In this document: in pieces, positions 44,675 to 55,555 of the stretch
Numbering within the stretch: position 1 is the stretch's first letter
How the letters are laid out: every line of letters starts with the position of its first letter
Assembly: GCA_020310875.1 (NCBI GenBank)
Contig: CM035428.1
Span: 107,881,245-107,945,244 of the forward strand
Reading direction: 5' to 3'
Source of the DNA: Ceratopteris richardii
Lineage: Eukaryota > Streptophyta > Polypodiopsida > Polypodiales > Pteridaceae
DNA: 64,000 bases
Notes under the pieces: generated by a model
What the model was told of the DNA's origin: nothing
The model's database searches: none
The model's input: only the letters and a program-made list of their open reading frames with translations
Position numbers and translations under genes: made by a program

Positions 44675-44904
44675 CGTTGATATATTTAGGTAGTGATGTG
44701 TGTGAACACTCTAGGACCGTCGGGGCACTTTTTTCCCTCTTTAGGAGGTTTTTTTACCTTGGCTTATATCTACGCCTATTGCCCTAATGGGCTACTTATC
44801 TTTGTACATTCTCTAGTAATACATTCAGTATTGTGTGTTGTGCTCCAAGCTTCTTCTTCTTCCTTGTGCTGTTCGCGTGCTTCCGCAGATGTCTAACTCC
44901 AACA
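44675..44904 (+). repeat. 3' LTR of copia D
   Basis: 230 bp beginning CGTTGATATATTTAGG (TG to CG) and ending CCAACA, followed by AAAGG. Confidence 0.93.
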
Positions 44905-44909
44905 AAAGG

Positions 44910-46585
44910 GGTTCCTAGAGTATGCCCAAACAAGGACTTTTAATAATTGGTGTGAATGATAGATAGGAAGGAGATACTAGTGTATATGTTCTATTCTATA
45001 TCTTGCATTCCATATGCCAAGACCACTCTCGAATACTTCCTGAAATCATATATTTTGATTTAGAACTTTTTGTTGATCTTTCTATATCATTGAGGATAAT
45101 GATCTATACATGGGAAAGAGAGTTCTATATTTTTATAAGCAACACACGTGCTTGGAGAAAGAAATGCAAGCTTCCACGGTTCTTAACTCAGGGATAGTCA
45201 AAGGCCAAAAGTGAGGGGTTGATATAGTCCATTATCTATTTATTATGACCAAATGTATAGAGGGATCTTACAGAGAGTTGTAGATGATGAGTAGGAAAGG
45301 GCCATAAAATGTATGGGTGGTGAGTCCTAGAAATGTCATTTTCCTATTGTCTAGCATTTCTTGCGATTGATCACAATTTGAAATGCTCTTGCTTAATAAT
45401 TTTTTGCCAAAAAATGAAGAAAATGTAAGTAGGAGGAATGATTTAGGGTCATTCAAAGAGGCCAGCCCTTATCCATATATCTTCATCAATATTGAGATAG
45501 AGAATCCTTAACTTAAGAGGGCTTGATGATTTTCAAAAGATATCTGGATTTCTTAAAGATTAGATAAGTCTATCAAGATTGAAGTCAAAGGAAATGCACC
45601 AAAAAATATAATCGAGGCTTTTAAATTTGATTAAATATGCGAGGGCACATCTCATCTATCATCTGCCTTCCCAGATCCTTCTTTTAGATATCTTAAACGA
45701 ATAAAGTTTAACTGAAAAAATACTTTAAAATAAGGACAAGCAAAAGATAAAAGAGCTAAATTGCAAGGACCATGGTTTTATAATGATGACATTGAAAAGG
45801 CTAAGAAGGATAATTTCTTTTTTTAGGTCTCTCTCATTGAGTTGAAGAAATGGATTTTTCCATTGAGAAAGTGAGAAAACCATATGTCCCTAGGAAACCA
45901 ACACATCCCAAGACAAAGGTTAACAAAGTGCCCATCTCCTGCAAACTTTACCTCTTCATAACAATAACCTTTGCAAGTCTATACTTTTGCATGTAGCTAT
46001 GATACAATCATGTCATGTGACCCAATTTATATGGTCACATGGTCCATGTGATTTGGTAAATTTGCATGGGTCTATCTAAGGGACACATGATCGGGTAATG
46101 GTTCACTTGGCAGTGCCTAATGGAACACTATGCTATCCAATTTCAAATTCAAGTTTCAAGGGTATCATACCATTCTCAACTTTAAAAACATGAATATGGG
46201 GTAAACAAATTGAGTTTTATGGTATGAATGATTTTGGTTTTAGGAGACACGGTAAAGTGCCTTTATCACACAAACAAACTGGAATACACCAAGGATGGGA
46301 TCACATATAAGATCAGGTGAAAATCATGTGCCTAGAATGCCATTAATCTCCTATTTGGAATTCAAACAATTGGTCCATCATGATGTAGTACAAAATATAT
46401 ACTTGATTACTTATTTTCATGTTGTGCTTGCAAAAAGTCTTGTAACTCGTTCGTAAAGAATAATATAAATACTCTTGATAATTTGCATTACTCTTTCTTA
46501 TCTAAATTTATTCTTGATCATTTTGAAAGTTTTATGTATGAATACAGAAGTGTTTCTCCGCAAGAGTTTCCAAAGTGGATTACCA
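44910..46585. other. No recognised feature
   Basis: About 1.7 kb of AT-rich sequence. Short open frames occur by chance, none with a recognisable motif. Confidence 0.4.
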
Positions 46586-46589
46586 CTAT

Positions 46590-46995
46590 ATGATGGGAGA
46601 TGTGGATTATGTCAATGAAACGGTTCCCCCTTATAAGATGCATCAAGGCTAGCATGATGAAGTAGAGAAACAAATTTATGAATATATTAGAAGAGGCTTT
46701 ATTGAGCCCACTAGTTCTCCTTGGGTAGAAACAACTCTTTTGGTAAGAAAAAAAGATGTCTTTCATGAGATTATGTATTACTATTGAGCTCTAAATAAGA
46801 ATAGATTTCACATGCTGAAGATGGAAGATTTATTCAACCAATTACACGGGACACAATATTCACCAAATTGGACACTAGGCTATGGAATTTTGGTGATTGA
46901 TTTTGGATTCACAAATGCTCCAACAATCTTCATGGGATTCATGAAGCAAGTACTACACCCATGCTTGATGATGTTTTTGTTACACTTATGTGTCC
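46590..46995 (+). pseudogene. Ty3/gypsy RT fragment
   Basis: The plus strand shows a decayed gypsy reverse transcriptase: PPYKMHQG, YEYIRRGFIEPTSSPW, LLVRKKDVFHEIMYYY, then ALNKNRFHMLKMEDLFNQLH and the palm motif FGFTNAPTIFMGFMKQVLHP (normally FGL.NAP..F). A deletion joins the LFNQLHG region directly to this palm motif. The YxDD box is not found. No LTR is recognised; it is unrelated in position to the gypsy element at 50-55 kb. Confidence 0.75.
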
Positions 46996-46999
46996 TTCG

Positions 47000-47427
47000 G
47001 GTAGCTTTGATGTGATCTGTTTCCCTATACATGAGCACTTTTTTCCCTAGTGTTGGCTAGATATTTTTTTCTCATGTAACCACATATACATGATATATTA
47101 ATATGTGATGATACTTTGTACTCAAAGATTCAATTATAGCTCTAGCCTCTCACTTAACTCATCCTCATATGATTATCATCTATCGATAGAGAGCTCTTCT
47201 AGCCAGCGTGTGTTTTTGTGCTCCGATTTCCTCCTTTGCTCTTGTGTGTACTTATGTTCATGCTTCAACACTCACTCACACACCAAATATTTTCATAGTT
47301 GATTTCTAAATGCGAGTTCTTCACCGTAAAGCTTTTATACTAGGGTCATATTACAAAAGTGATAGAATAATGAGAGAAGTTGGAGCTAGTTAGAGAAGAG
47401 TGAGAATAAGGTAAGAGAAAGAGAAGT
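47000..47427. other. No recognised feature
   Basis: Sequence between the gypsy remnant and the copia F LTR. It may include remnants of gypsy 3' end sequence; nothing specific could be supported. Confidence 0.35.
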
Positions 47428-47725
47428 TGAAGTAGTTCGATGCCGATGCACCACAGTGCGCTCTCCTTCTCGAGAGCTCCATGACGATATGCTTGGAGTA
47501 GAAAACCGAGCTCCTGAGGCCACACACAGTACTTCACACAAGTGCTGCAGAATACACAAAAAACGCAGTACACAGAGGAGCACCAAGATGGACTTCTTAG
47601 GTCTTACAAATACGATCGAACTTACAGTCTTTGATTGACCAGACCACTATATGTTTTATTAAAGAACATATACAAGGAAATGTCCGGTGGCCATTTGGCC
47701 TTTCACATAGACACTAACGGTAATA
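47428..47725 (-). repeat. 3' LTR of copia F
   Basis: 298 bp, matching LTRs 32277-32573 and 27389-27686. The tip TG is TA. Confidence 0.9.
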
Positions 47726-47872
47726 ATCTCCCACTAAAGGCCAACATGGCCAAAGTAACTATGGGAGAAAAATAAAGAATGATAAAGATTACCTGAGTGA
47801 AAGTACACAAACTATACCTCCCACCTGATGGGCATGTTACACAGTATACAAGTGACTCTGTAAGATCAAAAA

Positions 47873-49957
47873 TCAAGTAACCCCCATCAAGTGACAACAG
47901 TGTCGAAAGTTATCATGTGGTAGAGCTTTAGTCAAAACATCTATAGCATTATCTCGAGTGTGAATGTGAACCTTCTCAAGAATAATGCGCTCAGTGGCTA
48001 AGCAATCTCTAATAAAGTGATACCTCACCTCAATGTGCTTGGTCTTCGCATGATAGACTGGGTTCTTAGCCAAAGCAATGGCACTCTGACTATCACTGAG
48101 CAAGCGAGGTACATGCTGAGGCAAACCCATATCACAAGAAAGGCAAGAAAGCCACAATGCTCCCTTACATGCCTCACTTGTTGCAACATACTTTGCTTCT
48201 GTGGTGGAAACAACTGTACATTCTTGAAGATGAGATATCCAAGAGATAGCACCTCCAGCAAAATAAAAAATGTACCCTGAGGTAGGCTTACGATTGTCTA
48301 CGCAACTCGCATAACCATAATATGTGTAACCAATAATGGTGCTTTCCCTCTACCTAAGCATAGACACTTGTCCTTAGAGCCACTCAGATATCTCAAAATC
48401 ATCTTAACTGCTTCCCAATGTTTCTTGCAAGGATTAGACATATATCTCCTCATAACTCCTACTGCAAATGCAATGTCTCGTCTCATAACTACCATGGCAT
48501 ACATGAGACTACCAATAGGAGACTGATAGGGAATTTTGGTCATGAATTCTTTTTCCTCATCTGATTTGGGGCAATAATCCTTGCTCAATTTCACATATGT
48601 GGGTAAAGGTGTACTCAATGCCTTTCCACCCTGAATATTGAACCGGTGAAGTACTTTGCATATGTACTCAATTTGAGACAAGTATATGCATATTTTACTC
48701 CTATCACGAGTAATGCGCATGCCAAGAATATGTTTGGCATCCCCCAAATCCTTCATATCAAATGTCTTACTCAATTTCTTTTTTAGAACTGACAAATCAT
48801 AAGAGGGCTTCCCAACAATCAACATATCATTGACATGCAGTATCAAGCATATCAAGCTGCCATCTGAGCATCTCTTTGTGTAGAGACAATGATCCTCATT
48901 GCTTCGAGAATAGCCTTGAAATTCCATAAAAGCATCAAACTTTTGGTACCATTTTCTAGGGGACTGTTTAAGTCCATACAAGCTCTTCTTAAGCTTACAA
49001 ACTAGACTTTCCTTGCCAGGAACTACATAACCCTCTGGTTGTTCCATATAGATCTCATCTGTAAGATCTCCATGCAAGAAAGCAGTTTTCACATCCATTT
49101 GGACTAGCTGAACAGGAACATGTGCAAATTGATCTAAATGGACATTCTCTTGAACATCCTTATGTGCAACATTTTTATGCATGCTAACCGGAGGACTAGT
49201 ATCCTCAAACACCACTCTTCTCACTTCAACCTCTTTAATGGGCTTTTTATGCATCTTAGACTCATTGAAAATGACATCACTACTTCTGATCACTATCCGT
49301 GTTTCAGGATTCCATAAGCGATATCCAAATTGTCCTTCTCGACCATATCCAAGGAAAATCCAACTTTTGTCTAAGATTCTTGGGTATATGAACATATGCT
49401 TCACACCCAAAAACTCAAAGATGATCATAATATGGTGGCTTCCCTGTCCACAACTCTTGTGCCACTTTCATACCTTTGGCAGTACTAGGTGAAAGGTTAA
49501 TCACATGAACTGCAGTCAATATTGCTTCTGCCCAAAAGCCTTGTGAGAGGTTTGCATGACACAACATAGATACTACTTTATTTTGAATAGTTCTATTCAT
49601 CCTCTCAGCTACGCCATTTTGTACTGGGGCATAAGGAGCTATAAAATCTCTACGAATCCCTCTAGACTGTCACAAAGGGCTGAATTCATGTGAGGTATAC
49701 TCACCCCTGTTATCTGAACGTAAAGCCTTAAGCTTAGTTCCTTTTTCAGTATCAACTGAAGCAAGCCATTTTCTGAAAGTGGGGAATACCTCATCCTTTG
49801 ATTTGATAGGATATACCCAAACTTTTCTAGTGGCATCATCTATGAAAGTGACAAAGTAGAGAGAACCACCTAAGGACCTAGTGGGCATAGGACCACACAA
49901 ATCTATATGAACGAGATTTAAAGGCTGAATTGAAGAGTCAATGTGCGTTCTATGCAT
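47873..49957 (-). pseudogene. copia F integrase-RT-RNase H
   Basis: Integrase part: FVTFIDDATRKVWVYPIKSK and LRSDNRGEYTSHEF (near 49700, first two Asp); the Glu region at about 49600 reads RMNRTIQNKVVS but its upstream bases are frameshifted. The linker is YGREGQFGYRLWNPETR. RT: after a 411-bp in-frame deletion (joined at AGC), LVQMDVKTAFLHGDLTDEIY and SLYGLKQSPRKWYQKFDAFM. The catalytic motif is LHVNDML: Asn (48829-48831) replaces the first Asp as in copia C. RNase H ends with HAKTKHIEVRYHFIRDCLAT and HLMGVT. Frameshifts occur near 48300, 49430 and 49670. Confidence 0.88.
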
Positions 49958-50630
49958 GGTAAGCCCATAATACCGCAGGTAGGAATTGGTCCCATCTCTC
50001 CGGGCAATCCAATACCAATTTCTTGAAGATGTTCAACAAAGATTTATTTGTGCTCTCGACGAGGCCATTCGCTCGTGGATAGTAGGGGGAACTAAACTTA
50101 TGCACAATCTGGAAGGTGTGAGTAAGCACTTGCACTAATGTGTTAGCAAAATGCGTACCTTGATCAATCACAATCTCCAAGGGTAAACCATAGCGTGGAA
50201 AAATATCTTTCATCAAACATTTAGCGACCGCAACAGCTGTGGCTGATAGTAGAGCCCAAGCTTCGGCCCACTGAGTCGCATAATCCGTGCATGTAAGAAT
50301 ATATCTGTTACTGGTAAGTGTCGTAGGAGGTGTAATCGGTCTGATAAAATCCAAGCCCCCTTTCTGAAAGGGTTCGAGAGGCAAAATTGGTTGGAGCGGA
50401 AAGAAATGTCTCTGTAAAGGTTGACCTGAACACTGACACACACCACACTATCGCACAAACTGATTCACGTCACGGTACATAGTAGGCCACCATAAGCCAC
50501 TCTGCAGAATCTTCTGGTGGGTGAGGTCAACCACAAAATGACCTTCAGCTGGGGTAGAATGAGCCATTGTTATTATTGAAGTAGTTTCGTGTGGTGGAAC
50601 ACATCTTAGCAGCACTCCCGAGTGATCCAT
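49953..50630 (-). pseudogene. gypsy integrase
   Basis: The H2C2 zinc domain (AHSTPAEGHFVVDLTHQKIL ... FVR-stop-CGVC) is followed by the core with all three acidic residues: CTDYATQWAEAW (Asp), VIDQGTHFANTL (Asp) and ANGLVESTNKSL (Glu). It is cut after LPAVLWAYHA, losing the C-terminal domain. A stop at about 50447 interrupts the zinc domain. Confidence 0.9.
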
Positions 50631-50660
50631 ATAATATAACTGCCCTACAATTAGCCAGAA

Positions 50661-52200
50661 TCATCGACTATACATGGCCAGTTTTCGTCGAGCAGGAGAA
50701 GAGGTCATACCGGGAGGACATCCACTGGTCAAGAAAAGCATTAAAGTATCATAATAGGAGGATTTTACTGGCAACTCTGGCTCATTATCCTGTGTTGTAT
50801 CTGTTGCATAGATAATAGGTGTGGTATCATCAACTCCTTTCAGAAGTTCACCGGAATCCAACTGAGATAAAAAATCAGCAAGTGCGTGTGCGGACCCTGG
50901 TCGATGTACTACTGAATAATCAAACTCTTGGAGCAACAATACCCATCTTGCTAACCTTCCTCCCAGATCTTATTGACGAACAAGGTAAACCAAGGCTTCA
51001 TGATCGACATGAAAGGTGAAACGGCATCCCAGCAAATAATGCCAGAATTTCTTCATTGAATTCACTAATCCGAGACATTCACGTTCGGTGACTGAATAAT
51101 TGCGCTCTGCTGGAGTTAATCTGTGACTCGCATAATACACTGGATAGAACCATTTCTCCGTTTGCTTCATGAGCACGCTCCCAATGGAAATGTTGGATGC
51201 ATCCACAAAAACATGAAATGGGAGGTCCCAATTTGGCGCTTGTAAAATAGGTGCCTACGTTAACAGTGATTTCAACCGATTGAAAGACAACTAACAGGCT
51301 TTAGTCCATTCAAACTGGCGAGGAATACTAGTTATCAATCGATTGAGCGGTGTGGCCAGATGAACAAGCCACCGCAAATGTCGCCCATGCGACCGGATTT
51401 GTCCCAAGAAGCGCATCACTTCTTTGGGTGACTTGGGAGCTGGTGCCTCTAGTACCACCTTCACTTTATCTGTATCAACTTGGATCCCCTGCTTTGAGAT
51501 GATGTGCCCTAGCAACTTGCCCCAAGATATAGAGAATACAGATTTATTAGGGTTTAAGCACAAACGGTATTCTAAACTCTTTGAGAAACAACATCATAAA
51601 TGATACAAATGGACCGAAGTATCACCGGATAAGGAGAAATCGTCCAAGTAAACTCTCATGAATGTAGTTAGATAAGGAGAGAAAACTTCCTGCATACAAC
51701 GCTGAAATGTACTTGGAGCATTTCGCAGACCAAACCACATCACTGTACATGCATAAACGCCCCAATTGGTTATAAATGGTTTGGAATGTCTTGCTCCGCC
51801 ATTCGTACTTGGTTATAACCACTATATCCATCCAAAAAGGAGTACATCTCACGACTTTCCACATCATCTAACATTGTGTCGAAAAACGGCAGAGGGAATG
51901 GATCAAGTACTGTTGCTGCATTTAATTTCTGGTAGTCCACACATATTCGTAATTGTTTATTCTTCTTAGGAACTATGACTATGGGGGAAATCTACTCCGC
52001 ATGCTCGATAGGAACAATAAAACCAACCTTCAGCAATCGATCCAATTCTGATTTGACCTGGACCACATAGTGAGGATTCGTTCTGTAGCTAGGTTGTTTA
52101 ATAGGCCAGACATCTAGTTGCAGGATAACCCGGTGCTGATAGATGCGCGGATCCAACCCCCTTTATATCACGGTAATCCCAGGCAAATACATCAGAGAAT
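50661..52200 (-). pseudogene. gypsy RT and RNase H
   Basis: RT: PKKNKQLRICVDYQKLNAAT (near 51900), the catalytic VYLDDFSLSGD (near 51645, an intact LDD), then NPNKSVFSISWGKLLGHIIS and PKSPKEVMRFLGQ. RNase H: MDASNISIGSVLMKQTEKWF, YASHRLTPAERNYSVTEREC, LLGCRFTFHVDHEALVYLV and DYSVVHRPGSAHALADFLSQ. The first Asp, the Glu in TERE and the HVDH Asp are all visible. Frameshifts or stops occur near 50970, 51290, 51570, 51740 and 51990. Confidence 0.88.
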
Positions 52201-52202
52201 TC

Positions 52203-53142
52203 TCATAATAGTTGCAATAAATTATCTTGGAAGGTCTCTGATAGTCCTGCCTTAATCTTCACTGGCCGCGGATTGGCTTCATCACCTAAGTTGCAGGTAA
52301 CCAATTGGTCTTCCGGTACGTAGAACTGTCGGGGCATGGTAAAGTCATCAACTGGCTGAAGCAATTGTTGTAGCATCGTATCATCCACGGTCGGTGCTGC
52401 CCTTGATTTTGGTTCACCGGTCAGTGATACTACCGCACAAGCTGCCAGACTCCAATTATCTGCCACCGTTTGTAAGTCCACGGTTCCAAGCGCCATCAGA
52501 TCCTTGTTGGCTTTAAGAAAAGCTTCCTCTTCATCATCTGAAAGACCATCTAGCATGTGTACAGATTCTGCTACATATGGTAGTGCATGCAAGTCACAAG
52601 GCTTCATGTCGTTTAGTGGAACGACATATTTTCGGTGGTTATACTTAAAAATCAATTCATGCGCTGACCAATCCTGAACTACCTTAGCGTGCTTTAACCA
52701 TGGTTGTCCAAAGAGCAGGTTATTATCAAGGCTGGATTCTGGTAATTCCAGAACAACGAAGGTCATTTTAAATACAGCTCCTTGCAGAGTAATAGGAATG
52801 TCTCGCACCAATCCAATCGGATGAACTCGGGATTGATCAGCCATTCGTACAAAAAATTGGATAGGTTCGATTTGTGTCCATCCCATCCATTGACAAAGTG
52901 TTGTTAGAACCTTCATCAATTAGTACTTGAGTGATTTTATGATTCTTATACCAGACCGTAATCAAGGGCACCATATGATCCTTCGTCGGATCAAGTTCTG
53001 ACTGAATTGTTGCTATCGAAGGAGCATATGAAGGTCCTGGACTGTTGCTGGAACTCTTGGCGCACACCAGGGACCAAAGCCAATAATTGTCCCAATGGTA
53101 GTGTAATTGATGCCTTAGATAAGACATCCCACATCGGATCAA
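52203..53142 (-). pseudogene. gypsy aspartic protease and linker
   Basis: The motif VLIDEGSNNTLS (near 52920) is the retropepsin-like active site; the usual D-G/S-G reads D-E-G. The FGQPWLKHAKVVQDWSAHEL and IFKYNHRKYVVPLN blocks are typical of the protease-RT linker of gypsy elements. A 238-codon open frame (52203-52919) covers the linker without stops. Confidence 0.75.
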
Positions 53143-53473
53143 ATTTTGTTGTTTCTGGTACGGAGTTTGGTGGGAACTCCGGTATTGTTTGGGTCAGATT
53201 TCTTCCTTCCGATACGGCCTGCGGTAGGCTTTGCTACGTCACCGAAACTGGGTTAGGAAAAATAGTTTGTTCTTGGTTTGCCCACTTGCTTGCTTTAGCA
53301 AACACCTTCTGCTATTCACGAATTCCAGGTTCAAAAATCTTCACAGCTGGCTGTAATTGCTTTCTCGAATGTGTATGCACCACTGTTGTTTGAGTGTCGA
53401 CTGCTAAAATGTATACCATGTTCGCCATCGGGTGTTGTCGTTCCTTTTTCCTTTTATTGTACTCAGCCGCATC

Positions 53474-54600
53474 TTACCTATGTATATGCCCTATTTCACC
53501 ACAAAAATGACATTTAGGTGGTGGAGGAGATGCACCTTCACCTGATGGACCCGCATTCCATCGTGTTTGTCCAAAGTTAGTTGACCAAGCGGTGACTAGC
53601 CAGTTGCCCTTGTTCCTGAATAATGGCATTGACAATCGCTCTGCTCTGTACCTTTGCATTATAAGTTCAAGTCTCTGTAGTGTGGTCCGTTGTATGGCAA
53701 ATAGCACAGGTCATATGATTCAGAGTGCATGTTGAGCTAGTGTGTCCTGTGTTTTTACATTTAGTACAATAAATTTGTTCATCACTCTAAATCTTCAGTG
53801 AATCCTCCCACTTTATTTTCTAACTGTAATGCTATAGTGATTACGGCATACAAGGTCATTCTCCTCACACATCGTATGATCATAATCTGTTTCAATTGGG
53901 GGTCTAATCCGTTTATGAATCACTGAGTAATGATGTCATCTGGTAAATTGGCATGCACTGGTGGTAATTGCCGTAAATGCGTCCAAAATAGAGTGGCATA
54001 GTCTTGTACATTTTGGTGTGGCTTCTGCTTGTTATTCTATAGGTAATAAAAAATTTCTGCTGGGTTTTTCTTTAACTTGAATCGTTGCAGGAATGCATCC
54101 TTCACATCATCATACTGTCGAAAATGATTCAGGTCATACTCGGTTAACCAGCATCCAGCCTCATTAACCAAAGTTGACTGGAACACAATGGCTTTATAAG
54201 CAGGGTCTGCTGGGTAATTCAAAACTGCATAATTAATTTCAAATGTCCGCACATGCGCATGAGGATCATCTCCCCGAAAACCTCCAAATTTTGTGTACGC
54301 GACTCCGACTGGCACCGGACGCGATCGAATAATCTATTGCTGTTGTTGTTGTTATTGTTGCTGTTGCTATTGTTGTTGTTGTTGTTGTGAACTACTCATG
54401 TTGCCTAAATTTTGAGGAAGTGTTTCTTGATGTTCCTGGATCATGTGGTCACTTTGCCAACTTTCCGGTCCAAAGATGTCTCTGAACTGATTACTTAGCT
54501 CAAAATCTAACAGCCCTTTCTCTCCCTTAATGTGGAAATTGGCTAGACTTGCACCTAAAAACAATGAATGCAGTGAATTCCTGCCAAACAATAGCGCACT
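53474..54600 (-). pseudogene. gypsy gag with zinc knuckle
   Basis: The gag core reads YTKFGGFRGDDPHAHVRTFE (retrotrans_gag-like; near 54280), WLTEYDLNHFRQYDDVKDAF and LQRFKLKKNPAEIFYYL. A single CCHC-type knuckle is KCHFCGEIGHIHR (near 53490), with its last Cys after a stop. A poly-Gln tract encoded by (CAA)n lies at 54332-54388, interrupted by stops. The N-terminus (FGRNSLHSLFLGASLANFHI) is near 54590. Confidence 0.8.
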
Positions 54601-54850
54601 ATCATCGAATTGTCACCGAAGAGCACCGAATTATCACCGGAGATCACCGAATTGTCACCGAGTAGCGCTAAACTATCACCGGACAGTACCAAAGTACAAC
54701 CAGAAACTAATGTACTGTCTTCAGAAAGTATCACACTATCACCGAAACACACCAGATTATCGTCACACTCTATCGAACTGCTTCTACACATCATCGAACT
54801 ACCACCGAAATTGCCACTGGCTTGCTGGACTGAGCCTTCTACAACTGAAC
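54600..54850 (-). repeat. Imperfect ~24-bp tandem repeat in the gypsy gag leader
   Basis: Plus-strand words CACCGAATTATCACCGGAG and CACCGAATTGTCACCGA recur roughly every 24 bp. On the minus strand they give an eight-residue repeat, SGDNSV(I/L)(S/F). The frame is open but in a position where gypsy elements have a leader or a Gag N-terminal extension. Confidence 0.75.
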
Positions 54851-55021
54851 TTGATTGTTCTCCGTTTCTACCACCAGAGGGTGTTCCTAACAAATTTGGA
54901 ACTGCCCAGGGATGTGGATCACTTCAAAATTTGGGATAAGATTTACCGGAACGTGTTACCAACATATATCAAAGGATTCTTCGTCGATCTTTAATCTTTT
55001 CTTCAATTGGCTACTCCATTT

Positions 55022-55038
55022 TGCACAGACGGTGCCAG
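55022..55038 (-). promoter_or_regulatory. Probable gypsy primer-binding site
   Basis: On the minus strand CTGGCACCGTCTGTGC follows the LTR end TTTAACA directly. Plant gypsy elements often have TGGCGCCGTCTGTGGG-type sites here. Confidence 0.6.
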
Positions 55039-55555
55039 TGTTAAACGTTAAACTGATGTTTAACTGTTATCAAATCTGGGTTCTTTGGATGGTTAGGGGT
55101 CTGTAAAATAGAGGTCCTATTTGTATTTTCCTAAATCTACAGATTTAGTTATATGCTACTACACCAACTTAACATGGTGAATTAGATTATTATTCAACTA
55201 CTTATCTGTTCTGCGTATTACAACATGCTTCACCGTAATACGTACGACTGCGCAACTTCATCACTTTATCGCAATGTCACTTAATTTAATACTTCATCAA
55301 AACTTAACACATTACTGAACTTAATTAACAAAGCAATAGAATACTCAGAGTACTCAGAATATCAACAATGTACGCTATCCTCCACTTCAGGGATTCGCCC
55401 AAACCACAGTTCAACATTGATCACCCTTTGTCTCACGCACACTTCTTTTCATTAATCAAAAAGGTTACAACCGTTTGCGCTACGCCCTTTCGGTATGCGT
55501 GCGACTTTTCATGATTACATTACAAAAATTATGAATTCCATTCCGGTGGCTCACA
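55039..55555 (-). repeat. 5' LTR of the gypsy element
   Basis: On the minus strand it starts TGTGAGCCACCGG at 55555 and ends ACGTTTAACA at 55039. The end and internal blocks match the solo LTR at 16226-17076. The start is inferred from alignment to that solo LTR (GGCCGCCGGATTGGCAATT). Confidence 0.65.

Larger units (their letters stand above)
40336..44909 (+). mobile_element. copia D, complete element (TSD AAAGG)
   Basis: LTRs 40341-40570 and 44675-44904, flanked by AAAGG (40336-40340 and 44905-44909). Primer site TGGTATCAGAGC at 40573-40584. Its 4.56 kb contains gag, protease, integrase and RT; most of the RT C-terminus and RNase H N-terminus are deleted. It is the best reference for the family in this window and shows what copia A and B have lost. 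Confidence 0.95.
47428..49957 (-). mobile_element. copia F, 5'-truncated and joined to gypsy
   Basis: Same family as copia C. On the minus strand: integrase (from HRTHIDSSIQPLNLVHID), RT, RNase H, polypurine tract (47726-47742) and 3' LTR 47725-47428 (TATTACCGTTAG...TACTTCA). Gag, protease and the integrase N-terminus are missing; at 49953-49958 the sequence switches to gypsy integrase, also on the minus strand. An in-frame deletion removes about 137 residues between linker and RT. Confidence 0.9.
49953..55555 (-). mobile_element. Ty3/gypsy retrotransposon with 5' LTR, 3'-truncated
   Basis: On the minus strand: 5' LTR (55555-55039), primer site, gag, zinc knuckle, protease, RT, RNase H, integrase. 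The integrase-last order defines Ty3/gypsy. It ends abruptly inside integrase after LPAVLWAYHA and continues as copia F. Many stops and frameshifts. A solo LTR of the same family is at 16226-17076. Confidence 0.9.

Noticed and set aside
45003..45456. Small genes in the 45-kb region
   Set aside because: Frames of about 60 codons, AT-rich, on both strands; chance level.
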